Positions 21,665 to 30,966 of a DNA stretch of 31,945 bases are shown here, piece after piece. The notes beneath the pieces were generated by a model. The model did not search any database. It saw only the letters and a program-made list of their open reading frames with translations, and was not told the origin of the DNA. Positions within the stretch are counted from its first letter, which is position 1, and every line of letters begins with the position of its first letter. Source of the stretch: Acanthaster planci. Its lineage: Eukaryota > Echinodermata > Asteroidea > Valvatida > Acanthasteridae. The position numbers were made by a program, and so were the translations under genes. The DNA lies in the NCBI RefSeq assembly GCF_001949145.1, contig NW_019091397.1:551353-583297 (forward strand). The letters are read 5' to 3'.

Positions 21665-22502
21665 CTTGAGGAAATTTGGTAGCAACATCGCCCACCCGTA
21701 CAAGTTTTTGGCGTCTAGGTACAAGAGGTAAGACAAGAGTCAGGTTTCTCTGGATCGTAATTGTGTAAATACTTATTGTTGGTTTTTTAAATACCGTGCG
21801 CAACCGACGCTTGAAATACCGCCGCGTTTAGCTCTCTCAGCAAACATAAGTGCTTACGAACGTCCGTGAGCAGATCTAGCTCAACGCTAGAGGATTTTAA
21901 TTAACAAAGCAACCCAGGAGAGACCGGTACGTGCCGTATAGTAGTTAGCCGGATCGAGACCATAGTTCGCTCGACACACCTTGCGGAAATTTTCAAACAC
22001 GCCCGCGCTGAGTAACAGTGTGTCTGGTTTTTACATAGACGTTGTGGCAGTCGCCTAAGGTTTTGCAATTGAAAGCAGACTAAACTCGTTGGGCTCTGGC
22101 GTAGTCTTTTGAGCCGACAGCTTCTTGTTTTAGGATACTATAAGTCACTGTTTCAGGTGGCAGTTCCGTTTTGCTAAACTTTTCAAACAAGTCCACGTAT
22201 TTGTAAGGGTAAACGCCTTTTTGCAATAGCAGCTCTGTCCGCGCAGCGAAACGGTTACCGAGTAAAGAAAAAGCGTCCTTAGGACATGCTTCGACTAAAT
22301 TGTCGAGGGAGGTTGCCATAAAGTGAAACGAGTCGATGAACCTGAGTTGACCCGACGAGAAACTAATGTACTTTTCGGAGGTTTTAGCGATACAAGACAG
22401 ATCGTCTAAGTTAAAAGTAGAGGCGCCTTGCATGATCAAGTGGGTGTCGTAGTTCTCTAAATTGCGTAACACGACTAGAATAGCGGTCTGTTGGGGTCTC
22501 AT
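21665..22502 (-). pseudogene. Polymerase relic: Exo II region to motif A
   Basis: The frame 22080-22502 is clean for 140 codons and carries NYDTHLIMQG, EKYISFSSGQLRFIDSFHFM and GVYPYKYVDLFEKF. After a stop at 22080, pieces with LGDCHNVYVKT, VFENFRKVC, YGLDPANYYTA and HNYDPEKP follow in shifting frames. YLDAKNLYGWAM comes last. Homology ends about 21665, before motifs B and C. Confidence 0.85.
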
Positions 22503-23110
22503 TTGGAATTTTGAGATTGCAGCAGATGTGGGCAGCGCCTCTGAACTTGCTCGTCACGTGACAGTGATCTCTGACATTTCTAAACTTGTAAATGCGATTT
22601 TTACAATACACACAAAGGTACTCCGTATATCCTACGATTTTTAAAAGAAAACTCTTCTTTCTGTGCTTTTGTGGTCGGTTCTTTGGGTATCGGACATTGA
22701 CGATTGGAGGGATGTTTGGGATACAGTTTTTTCGCAAATCCAACAAGCGCTGGCTTGGTCGTATCGTTGTCGTTCTTCTGGAGTCCAAGACAGCGGTAGC
22801 GGGTTATCAAACACGTCATTGATTGCGTCTTTTTCTTTAATTAGAGACTCGACAAATTGCGCTGAAGCGTCTGGGCCCCTCTAGGTCTCTCGGCTCATTC
22901 GGACATCGCCACATCGAATTACAGTGTAAGAGAAACCAGACGGTTTATGTTGTTGTGTTTTGACGGTGGCAGCGGGGTTTTGGGTTCCTAGTTTGTTTGC
23001 CTGCTCTTCTACCTTTTCCAAAATAGATTCAAAATCGACGTAAATCACAAATAGGGTGTCTTGCTTGTTTGTAAAGTTTTAAACTTCAACAGGTTTCTGC
23101 CTTCTTCGGG
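22411..23110 (-). pseudogene. Polymerase relic: exonuclease I and Cys/His segment
   Basis: A long frame with one in-frame TAG (about 22880) carries YVDFES and later CWIC (about 22748-22734). It then switches frame to one carrying YLCVYCKNR and VRDHCHVTSKFRGAAH (about 22575-22535). The Asp and Glu of Exo I are present. Small repeats with GTCCAC palindromes at 23336-23420 sit between this and the N-terminal part. Confidence 0.8.
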
Positions 23111-23659
23111 AAACGTTACTTTGCAAGAAGCACTGTCTATTCCTTGACAGTCTTCCTTTTTTCTCCTACTGTGGTCAAGGAAACTTGAGGAAAATGCTCC
23201 TTTTTCTTCAACCAGGAAAACTCCTTCGAGCTGGATTTTTGATGATGATTTCCGGGACTGTTCCTCTTCATTTTGTCACGGATAACCTTGACCCAAAAAT
23301 GCCTCTGAAACTGTTTTTCAGAGAGGGGAAAACATTGTGTGGACGTGCGCGAGTCCACACAACGCCATCATACCCTACATTACGTGGACTTCTTTTCTGC
23401 AGAGGTCCACCCTACGTAGGCTATATATGCCACAACTGCACAAGCAATGTCCACATTTTGTATGTAAAACAGGTATGTGTGTGTTTGTAGGGTATATATT
23501 GACTAGAACAATGAGACAAATAACGATAGCAGAAATACTTTTCCCTGTTGTTGTTGTTGTTGTTAACTTCACTTGAAAAAAGTCTAGGAAAGGTTTTTGA
23601 TCCAACAATAATGGTTGATTTCACTGTTACTAAACAAAAGTAAGCTCACGGGTTCTTTC

Positions 23660-24060
23660 TCTAAACAGTGTTTAGATTGTTTTGATCAATACAGAGGAAA
23701 CACACCGTCTTAAATTCATAACCAAACACGCTAATCGACAAAATGTTCTGGGTCTCTGTGTGAGGGCTTGAGACACCGGTCCGCCGTGGCGTAGGAAAGT
23801 CCGTGTTGGAGAAATTTAACCCCTCAGACTTTTCGTAAATGCAGGTTCTTTCTTTTTGAAGTTTATACTTTGCTTTTTCTTGGATTTGGTGTTTTACGTT
23901 TGGTTTGTAGAGTTCTAAGGCAGCTCTCAAAGACCACTGGATGCATTGGTAATGTAAAACGCAACGCTAACGTCGATTGTCCACTCCGATCCCCTCCGCG
24001 TTAAGGCTTCGATTTTCTGCAACAGTTCTCCTTATTCCCTCAACGGCTGTTTTGCCTCTA
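23660..24060 (-). pseudogene. Polymerase relic: N-terminal domain
   Basis: An N-terminal piece with GSEWTID (about 24000) is followed in another frame by CIQWSLRAAL (about 23945-23916). The frame then stays open to 23661 and contains LNFSNTDFPTP and LSISVFGYE. These are hallmarks of the region before the exonuclease domain in Polinton-like polymerases. Just below it, a further piece with LFSSEVNNNN and REKYFCYRYLSHCSSQ (about 23585-23510) spans a GTT microsatellite. That microsatellite encodes the Asn run. Confidence 0.75.
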
Positions 24061-25752
24061 GAGTATTATCACCATGTTACAATGACACAAGTTGTATTGC
24101 TACTTCTAAGTTGCACGGATTGACCTTCAAGAGTAGAACCGCTTTATGAGTGATGAGACTAGACCCTTGGGGAGGAAAGCAGGGCTGGACCGGAAGGGCC
24201 ATTGATGCAGTCCAGCGGCCTTATAAGAAAAAGTCAGTATTCATTAATTTGACTATAGCCTTACCCACAAATCCAAATGAACCAAATACATTCATTCACG
24301 CTGCATCAATATTCAAAGGACTAGTAGCCGACAACTAATAAGGCGAGGAAACTTGTATGATGGATGAAAAATGGAATGTCCAGTAAATGTATAAAATCCA
24401 TACGAGATCTGACAATCAAGCAGAGAGCCGTACATCGAACCAGCTGGATAAACCACATCAATTACTGAACAACTTTGTCCCAAGGCATCTTCTTGTGTCG
24501 ATCCATATAACCTGTCGGGTTATTGTACATGTATTTAACACAATGATATTTTCACTGTAAAATTTAAACGTTTCTTTTACAGTATCTTCTTGGTCTGGCC
24601 TTTCTTTAATAAACTGGACTTTTATCACCGTTTGTAGTTGATTCTACCCAACTCCTCAGCTCAGACTTCACTTTTACTTCTACACGGACGTAGGAACTGG
24701 GGAGAGGGAGCCAGTACCCCACCCCTTGAAAATATAGTGGGGGCCGAGCCCCCTTAAAACGTTCCGTAATTTGCATTTCCCTATGGGGGAAGTTTTATAG
24801 TATCTATAGCAGTGTGTGATAATTTTACTTAGATCACACTGGAAAATGGGAATTTTAATATTCACTTTCAATAACGATCAGCAATTATTTCTACCCTTCT
24901 GAGGCTCCACTACAGTCTTCACGTAGAAATAAATTCCACAATGACTCACCCTCGAATAAACATTTTTTCCCCGAAATTAACCAAAGTTTATTCCCAAATC
25001 AAGCTATAAGAGAGAGCGTCTCTGAATGGGATAGAGCCATCACTTCTCATAAAAAAAATGAAATATCCACAAGCTTCTTTCTTTGGATGTTTTATTAGTT
25101 GAGGCAAAGTAAAATTGTACTCACTATGACCCCTCATTGTGGGGGCATTCCTCAAGTAAATAAAAGTTTTACTGAAACATATTCCCATACTATTTTAAAC
25201 TTAAAGATTTAAAGCTTGTGCATGTCATCAAGTCTGTGATGTCATCAAAGACAAAGCTTTAACATCGCAGCTGATTTGTGCACAAAAATTAAAGCTTTTT
25301 TTTTACTTAAAAGAAAAACGCCACTAATGAGTGTTTAGACTTTCCAGTACTTATTTTAAGGTGACCATTATTCCCTTTGGCAAAATTTTGGTTCTTGATT
25401 TTATGCTTAATGCTTCTGCGAGACACTTTTGTTACGATTTTACCAAATATCACCTTCATAATGTGCAGTTTAAGATAAGTCATTTTTTGAAATGTTACAT
25501 GAGATTTACAATAATTAAATTATCCTTTTTTTAAACTGTCAAACATGGATTTGAAGTGCTGAAATTTCAAAATATCGATTGCTCAAAAAGCTTCCAGTGA
25601 GACTCATGTATCACACACTACAGAGCACAAAACCTTACAAAACTTCGCCGACCCTTCACCGTACAGGTTTCGCGCTATGCACCCACAATCACATGCATTG
25701 GACTCCCTACAAAGATATTTCATTTTCTGGCCGCCTTGGTAGAAGCATCTTC
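24061..25752. other. Non-coding DNA, no gene recognised
   Basis: The plus frame 24150-24338 and minus frame 24988-25188 (containing GYFIFFMRSDGSIPF) look slightly protein-like but match no family I can name. A GGGGGCCGAGCCCCC hairpin lies near 24739-24753. If the Cys-rich frame at 25753-26822 belongs to the same element as the polymerase, this stretch is its eroded middle. Confidence 0.45.
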
Positions 25753-26822
25753 CTACGTGCCTGTTCTATATATCTCGCTTGGGGTTGAGAAACGCACGGG
25801 GTCTGTATTAAACAACCGAGGCACAAGTTCCCAATTTCTAAAATTGCCTTCAAACCGTCTGATTTCTCGAAAGTCTGCTTCTCTAAACAATTCGGGTATC
25901 GTGTAAGCTTTGATCGCTTCGATGAAGTCTTATAAGGTACAGACCTTTCTAACCCGTCCCCGTCACGTTTAAGTTATTAATTTGAGCGATGTCCAGTAAT
26001 TCGTAAGAGCTTTTTCTCGCAAAATTTCTAAACTGCTTTTGGTTTTGTCTAATCGCTTTAATATAATCTTTCCCAGTGGGTTTTTCTTTTTCTAGCATTG
26101 GTATATTGTGTGCTCTGACATAATTCATTACCATAGATTTGCCCCATCTTACATACGCCGTTGCTAATGGCCTCGACGTGGTTTTTATAACACACAAGAA
26201 AATTTGTAAAAGAAATTGTCTTTATGTGACAATCTATTTGTTTAAGCTTTTTTCCCTTTTTTATTGGACAGTCAAAACAGTAACATTTGTTACAAGAGTG
26301 TTCACATATTCTCGGGAAACATACCTAACAACTTGATCTGTAATTTGCCGTGCTCACAACACAAGCCTTTTTTACACTCGTCGAAAGTTCTTTTAGTTTT
26401 ACCTTGGGGGCACATTCGATATATTGGTATTTACACTTACCGTGTTTACCCGTCGATCGTTGTCTGTTTTTCTTTAAACAAGGTGTGGAACAAATATTAC
26501 ACTGATTTTTGTATCTCTTCATTTTAAATTCTTTGATGGGTTCTTGACTACAGATTTTACACACGCGTTGTTCGAGTGTTTTGTAACGAGTATTCTCTAC
26601 TTTATAATTACAATTTATCTTCTTAAACTTATCTCAAATGAAGCCGACTATCGAGATTTCCCTGCCATTGGTAGGCCCTATTGTTTCGATCGAGAAATTC
26701 TCAGTAGAGAATTTTAAAATCCTAGACCCTTTGGGGGAGAGTGGAGTCGGGTATGTATCGAGGGATTTGAGATGGTCCAGCACTTTCCTTTCCATACAAC
26801 TACAATAGAGGCTCACAAACAC
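25753..26822 (-). pseudogene. Unrecognised Cys-rich gene relic, possibly of the same Polinton-like element
   Basis: One frame from 26822 continues through stops at 26636-26634 (TGA) and 26327-26325 (TAG). It reads a Cys-rich region: CKICS, NQCNICSTPCLKK, GKCKYQYIEC, then CEHSCNKCYCFDCPIKKGKK, which suggests zinc binding. After a frameshift near 26180 it continues with EKPTGKDYIKAIRQNQKQF and SYELLDIAQINNLNVTGT, which resembles a SAP-type helix pair. After another shift near 25960 it carries DFIEAIKAYTIPELF and LVPRLFNTDPVRFSTPSEIY, ending at TAG 25755-25753. Codon order and sense across 350 residues argue that it was a gene. I do not recognise the family. It shares strand and a 1.7-kb distance with the polymerase relic. 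Confidence 0.55.
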
Positions 26823-26942
26823 TGAGTCTCAGTTCCAAGAAGTTGGACAACGGGCGACTTAAGTTTTTCAAGTGAATGCTCAGCAATCGAGTAGGTAGAA
26901 GGTTGAGTTGTACCGACTCGACTCTCAGGGACGATGTAGATG

Positions 26943-27330
26943 GATGCACTAATTCAAGCTCATTAGCATGAAAAATGCTTCCCACGGTTTCTTTCGCAAA
27001 AGAATCTTTTTGCCAAAAAGAATGGCGAGATTGTAGATCAGCAAGGATGAAGCCCTTTTTTTGGGGGGGGGCTTCCATCTGGGGGCAGATAAGTTGATAA
27101 AATTACGGATGCAAAATGCTCCCCATTGCCAGAGCAAAATAATGATGGGATGCCATTTGAAAATGGCTGCGTGCAGGCTTGGGACTAATCACTTTCGAGG
27201 GGTGACTTTGTTTTGTGTGAATACTTAAAAATGTAATTGTCAACCCACCAAAAATGCACGAAAGGGAAAAATGAATTTAATTTTTGTCGGTGTGCGAAAC
27301 CCAGTAATGTCGGCTTGCATCATTGGCGCT
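26943..27330. repeat. Dispersed repeat, copy 2
   Basis: It starts with CACTAATTCAAGCTCATTAG and shares AAAATGGCTGC, TGACTTTGTTTTGTG and AATACTTAAAAATGTAATTG with 17351-17818 in the same order. The far end is not preserved. Confidence 0.65.
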
Positions 27331-27689
27331 GCGAAGGAAGGGCGAGGAGGCACTCCCCCTTGGGAAAAAAGGGGGCATAAGGGAGGGGGAAACATTAAAA
27401 AGGGAGACGGACGAAGTAAATAAAAATAAGAGAGAAGATGGGATGAAAGTCACAGATTTGCTTTGACAATTTCGCCCACCCCCTTCATATCTTCTTTTGT
27501 TTCACCACTAGATCTTGCTTGCCCTCACGAAATTCCCCAGCACCTAGTGGGGAAAAATGGTTGACCTGCCCCCCCCCCTGGAAAAAATCCTGGCGACCCC
27601 CCAGCTTGCATGCTTTAATGAACCACGAATGAAATCTACCCTAAACCATAAACAGATTTATAACTATGTCTGTGCTCTGAAGGACGCAG

Positions 27690-27910
27690 GCCGAAAACTG
27701 CTAGGGGTGACCTTCCCTGAAAATAAATATCTTCAAAAGTCATCTGTTAATGAATGGAAATTTGGAAAGAAGATGAAAAATCATAATCTGGGCTTTAATT
27801 TGGTGTGCATATCGAACGCCTGAGAAACTCAGGAGTATTTTCCTGATTTTTGAAGTTTGGCTATTCATCACTGTTGGCTATGGCAGTTTATTTACTAGCT
27901 TGTTACCTAT
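27690..27910. repeat. Dispersed repeat family 2, copy 1
   Basis: TAGGGGTGACCTTCC, AAATAAATATCTTCAAAAGT, GATGAAAAATCATAA and CTGGGCTTTAATTTG recur at 29258-29500 in the same order and orientation. Confidence 0.8.
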
Positions 27911-28329
27911 ATCCAAGATGGCGGCCTCCACATTTAAGCAGGCACCTCCCATGTCAGTGTGTCATCAGGGTGTTTAATGTGGCTCAGAATGATCTGCAAA
28001 TGTATCATCGTGACTGTAAATGTTAACAAAATGGAAAATAACTTCTCTTTTTTCTATCCGATTTTGCTGCCTCCGTCGGACTGTGATTCATTCAGTCAGT
28101 AAAACAGGGGAGCGTAACAAAGTAACCACGTACATATACCGGGCATCTTTACTGGCAGTCATCCAAGTTGAGAAACAAGTATCCGTTCTTATGCATGTGT
28201 AATGTCTTTAATGAGGAATCTTTTATTTTACTCTAAAAGAGTATAATTATTGATGAGTTTTTTTTTTGGTTCAGGTTAGCGCCACGTAATAACTTGAGCA
28301 AAATCCATCTGTATTGTACCGCGTCCACC

Positions 28330-28462
28330 CCCGGTTTGGTTTGGTTTATTTATTTCCCATACTATACGCAATATTAAAGAATATAAGGTAATGAAAATAA
28401 ATTAAATTGTATCAAGGGAGGTCAGACAAAAAGCCGAAGCTTTTACTGGGTCTGCCCCCTGC
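28330..28462 (-). mobile_element. Probable non-LTR retrotransposon 3' end with tetraloop hairpin
   Basis: Read on the minus strand, a hairpin AAAAGC-TTCG-GCTTTT (28444-28429) is followed by AT-rich sequence and a tail ending in AAATAAATAAACCAAACC. A stem-loop close to a short repetitive tail is the usual 3' end of CR1/L2-like LINEs (family knowledge). No reverse-transcriptase remnant was recognised beyond it, so the copy would be strongly 5'-truncated. Confidence 0.45.
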
Positions 28463-29257
28463 TGAGATAATACATGTAAATTTACAGTTTTCGAGAGAAA
28501 CAACTATCAAAATTAATAACATAGAATGATGTGTGAAGGTCTTCATTAGTTCAAGTTAGTAAATATCTGTATATAACAACGACACAAAATCCTAATTACA
28601 GGTTTAAAAATATATAAATACAATTTTGGCATTGTTTACAAGAAATCATACTCTCAAGCCAAGGCAAACCCTGTGTGCGAACTTCGAACCTATAGTTGGC
28701 CAAACCTAACCCTAATCGATAGTAATCAACAAAAATTAACCCCAGTTTGCAGTCACAAGTGATTATTTCCAGCATGCAGCTGAGAAAGTTAGAAATTCAC
28801 AGTTGTTAGCCTACATGGCCAAACTACACAATTATAAGTACTATCAACCCTACTCAAGGTCATAGGCCCATAACTATTTTGTGTTAAGAGAGACAACCTT
28901 TTCCAATTTTCCATCTCAAACTGATTTGGGAACCTCTTTCCATCTGTTTTACACGTTTTCGGGGAAAAGTTAAAAACTGGGGTTTACTAAAGGATGCAGG
29001 CCAGTATATTTCGGTCGAAAACTACTTGTGCGGTCAATCACAACTTGTATGCACTCAAATTATCTTTCAAAATAGAGCATTTTGTCGCCCATGAATTTGA
29101 AGATTTGTAGAAAATAATTAGGCGGGCAAAGAGAATACCAGCTTGTGTCTGAGTGAGGTTTTGAAGAAATCGGTGCCTGAAAACGGTCTGATGATTTTTG
29201 AGAAGTGTAGGCATCGACATGTCAAAATGGTGAGGGCCTGGGCTTCCCGACTGCATT
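28463..29257. other. Non-coding DNA, nothing recognised
   Basis: AT-rich sequence. At 28985-29025 AAGGATGCAGGCC and TCGAAAACT resemble the part just before repeat copy 1 at 27680-27700, so copy 2 of that repeat may have been interrupted by about 240 bp. Confidence 0.4.
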
Positions 29258-29500
29258 GTAGGGGTGACCTTCCGTGGAAATAAATATCTTCAAAAGTCAT
29301 CGGTTTTAATGAATGGAAATTCGAAAAGGAGATGAAAAATCATAAACTGGGCTTTAATTTGATGTACATTTAGAGCGCTTGCGAAACTTCTGAATATTTT
29401 TTTTCTGATTTCTTGAAGTTCAGGCATTTATCACGGTATTATTTCATCACTGTATCACTTTATTACCACTGTTGGCTTCGCAGTTTATTATATTTACTGG
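29258..29500. repeat. Dispersed repeat family 2, copy 2
   Basis: It is co-linear with 27690-27910: TAGGGGTGACCTTCC, AAATAAATATCTTCAAAAGT and GATGAAAAATCATAA, then GCAGTTTATT near the end. It has a longer T-run and extra TATCAC repeats near 29430-29465. Confidence 0.8.
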
Positions 29501-29568
29501 CCCGCGCCCGCAATCTTAAACGCTTTCACTTTGAGAAGCGCCCTCTCTTGTCAAGACTGGAGAGTTTT

Positions 29569-29580
29569 GCCGCCATGTTG
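29569..29580 (-). promoter_or_regulatory. YY1-type motif, reverse orientation
   Basis: GCCGCCATGTTG is the reverse complement of CAACATGGCGGC, the YY1 consensus type. It lies about 45 bp before a candidate first coding exon, where YY1 sites commonly occur. The motif is short, so function is inference. Confidence 0.35.
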
Positions 29581-29622
29581 TAAGTAGACTAGGCAGTATC
29601 TTTCGAGCGAGTTACAAGTGCT

Positions 29623-29737
29623 ATGGTTCTTTGTCGTTCTCTCACGGTAGCACAAGTAGGCCCAGGTGAAACTGCTGCATTGGAACTTGGAAGCCTTCTT
29701 GAAGCATGCGTGCTGATTAACGAAAAGAAATGGACAG
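29623..29737 (+). CDS. Candidate first coding exon, product unknown
   Basis: ATG at 29623 opens MVLCRSLTVAQVGPGETAAL and ELGSLLEACVLINEKKWT, followed by the donor ACAG|GTAAAT (GT at 29738). Without splicing the frame ends after 53 codons. Support is the balanced amino-acid composition, the good donor and the CpG-richer context with a YY1-type site just upstream. No family is recognised and no second exon was found before the window end, so it may be chance. Confidence 0.3.
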
Positions 29738-29874
29738 GTAAATGGAAAAATGATCGTAAATATTTCCAAAACTTAGGTTACTGAAAAAACGTTAAAATTT
29801 AGGCCTACAAATACAATGAGAAATTACAGGCCTAATTTTAGGAATTCCTAGCTTAGGCCTGTTAGTGTTAAGCC

Positions 29875-30634
29875 CTAGCCCCACTAGTGTGGCACAGATT
29901 ACTCCCGATCTATCCTTAGCCACACCTCCGTATACTCAATTTCATGTCGGCGTATTGAACATTCCGGCGCACCCACTTATCGTAGGCGCAATTTCTTTTG
30001 CACACGAACATGATTCTTGACCTTTCCGCTTTCTAAAAACCATTTATTGAATGATTTCACTCACGTCATTCAGGTATTTTCCATTCTTTTTGCCTTTATC
30101 CATTCAATCTAACGGGCTCGCTTTCTCAGTCGCTATCTTTAAAATAAGGTCGTTGAGCATTACGTCACTTGACCCCTCATCGTCTCGACGGCTGTTCCAT
30201 GTCAAGATACCTAAACTGCTGCCAAAGTTTTGGAAGAGCCCATTGGTACATGTAGAATCTTATCGCTCAGTCCGTGTATTACATATGTCTTGACATGGAA
30301 CAGCCATCGAAACGATGAGGGGTCAAGTGACGTAATGCTCAACGACCTTATGTTAAAGATGGCGACTGAGAGAGCGAGCCCGTTAGATTGAATGGATAAA
30401 GGCAAAAAGACTGGAAAATACCTGAATAACGCGAGTGAAATCATTTAATAAATGGTTTTTAGAAAGCGGAAAGGTCAAGAATCATGTTCGTTGGCAAAAG
30501 AAATTGCGCCCACGATGATAGGTGGGTGCGCCGGAATGTTCAATACGCCGACATGATATTGCGTATATGGATGTGTGGCTAAGGATAGATAGGGAGTGAT
30601 TGTCCGTGCCACATTAGCTGACTAGTGGGGCTAG
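29875..30634. mobile_element. 760-bp near-palindromic inverted-repeat element
   Basis: The arms 29875-30205 and about 30289-30634 are inverted copies starting CTAGCCCCACTAG and ending TTCCATGTCAAGA, with only about 84 bp between them. Both arms hold the same matching sequence throughout (for example GACCTTTCCGCTTTCT and GGGCTCGC). TTAAGCC (29868-29874) and TTACGCC (30635-30641) may be a target duplication, though the latter is also the end of the next element. The two look-alike open frames (30051-30293 plus, 30211-30444 minus) are the same arm read twice and are not genes. Confidence 0.85.
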
Positions 30635-30966
30635 TTACGCCCCAACTATAGCATCAGTCCCAACTATATAGTTGGGCCGGACCGAACTATAGTTGGGCCT
30701 GTCCCTCTAGCTTGCTATAGTTCGGCTGGCCCAACTACAGCACAGAGGTCCATTGTGCATGTGCCCAGCATGCTCTAAAATCATTATTGTGTACAATGTC
30801 ATATCACAGATGAATTGCCAAATTTTAGACATGTAAGGCCTAGATGAACTGTGTCAAGTGCAGGATTTGTAAACCTGGATAAGGTTGAGAAATTGGTCAA
30901 CAATAGTTGGGCCAGCCCAACTGCAGTATTACAGTTGGGATTGTCCCAACTGTAGTTGGGGCATAA
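30635..30966. mobile_element. CCCAACTATAG fold-back element
   Basis: The ends TTACGCCCCAACTATAG (30635-30651) and CTGTAGTTGGGGCATAA (30950-30966) are inverted. Several internal palindromes of the type CCCAACTATAGTTGGG occur in both arms. It abuts the 760-bp element directly. A fragment of its left end is at 13065-13105. No coding capacity. Confidence 0.8.

Larger units (their letters stand above)
21665..24060 (-). pseudogene. Polinton/Maverick-type protein-primed family-B DNA polymerase, truncated relic
   Basis: Segments of one polymerase run in the correct order over 2.4 kb of the minus strand, in several frames. In N-to-C order they are an N-terminal domain with CIQWSLRAAL and SISVFGYE, an Exo I motif YVDFES (23042-23025), Cys/His zinc-like segments CWIC and VRDHCHVTSKFRGAAH, an NYDTHLIMQG segment, GVYPYKYVDLFEKF, VFENFRKVC with YGLDPANYYTA, and the polymerase motif A segment YLDAKNLYGWAM (about 21725). 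Motif B and the catalytic YxDTDS motif C are missing beyond 21665, so the 3' end is deleted. Numerous stops and frameshifts make it non-functional. Such polymerases replicate Polinton and adintovirus-like elements (family knowledge). No integrase, ATPase, protease or capsid gene was recognised nearby. Confidence 0.85.
26823..28329. other. Repeat-rich non-coding DNA
   Basis: This holds dispersed-repeat copy 2 (26943-27330), homopolymer C/G runs near 27060 and 27570, and a first copy of another repeat (27690-27910). CAAGATGGCGGC at 27914-27925 matches a YY1-type site. The open frame 27557-27823 coincides with repeat sequence and is not believed. The minus frame 26800-27078 has no recognised content. 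Confidence 0.5.

Noticed and set aside
24150-24338. Plus-strand frame with SVFINLTIALPTNPNEP
   Set aside because: It has plausible composition but no family, no splice support and no context.
27557-27823. 88-residue plus-strand frame
   Set aside because: Its second half is dispersed repeat sequence that recurs at 29258, and the start lies in a poly-C run.
30051-30444. Two similar 77-80-residue proteins on opposite strands
   Set aside because: They are the two arms of one inverted repeat read outward, so the similarity is structural and not evidence of coding.
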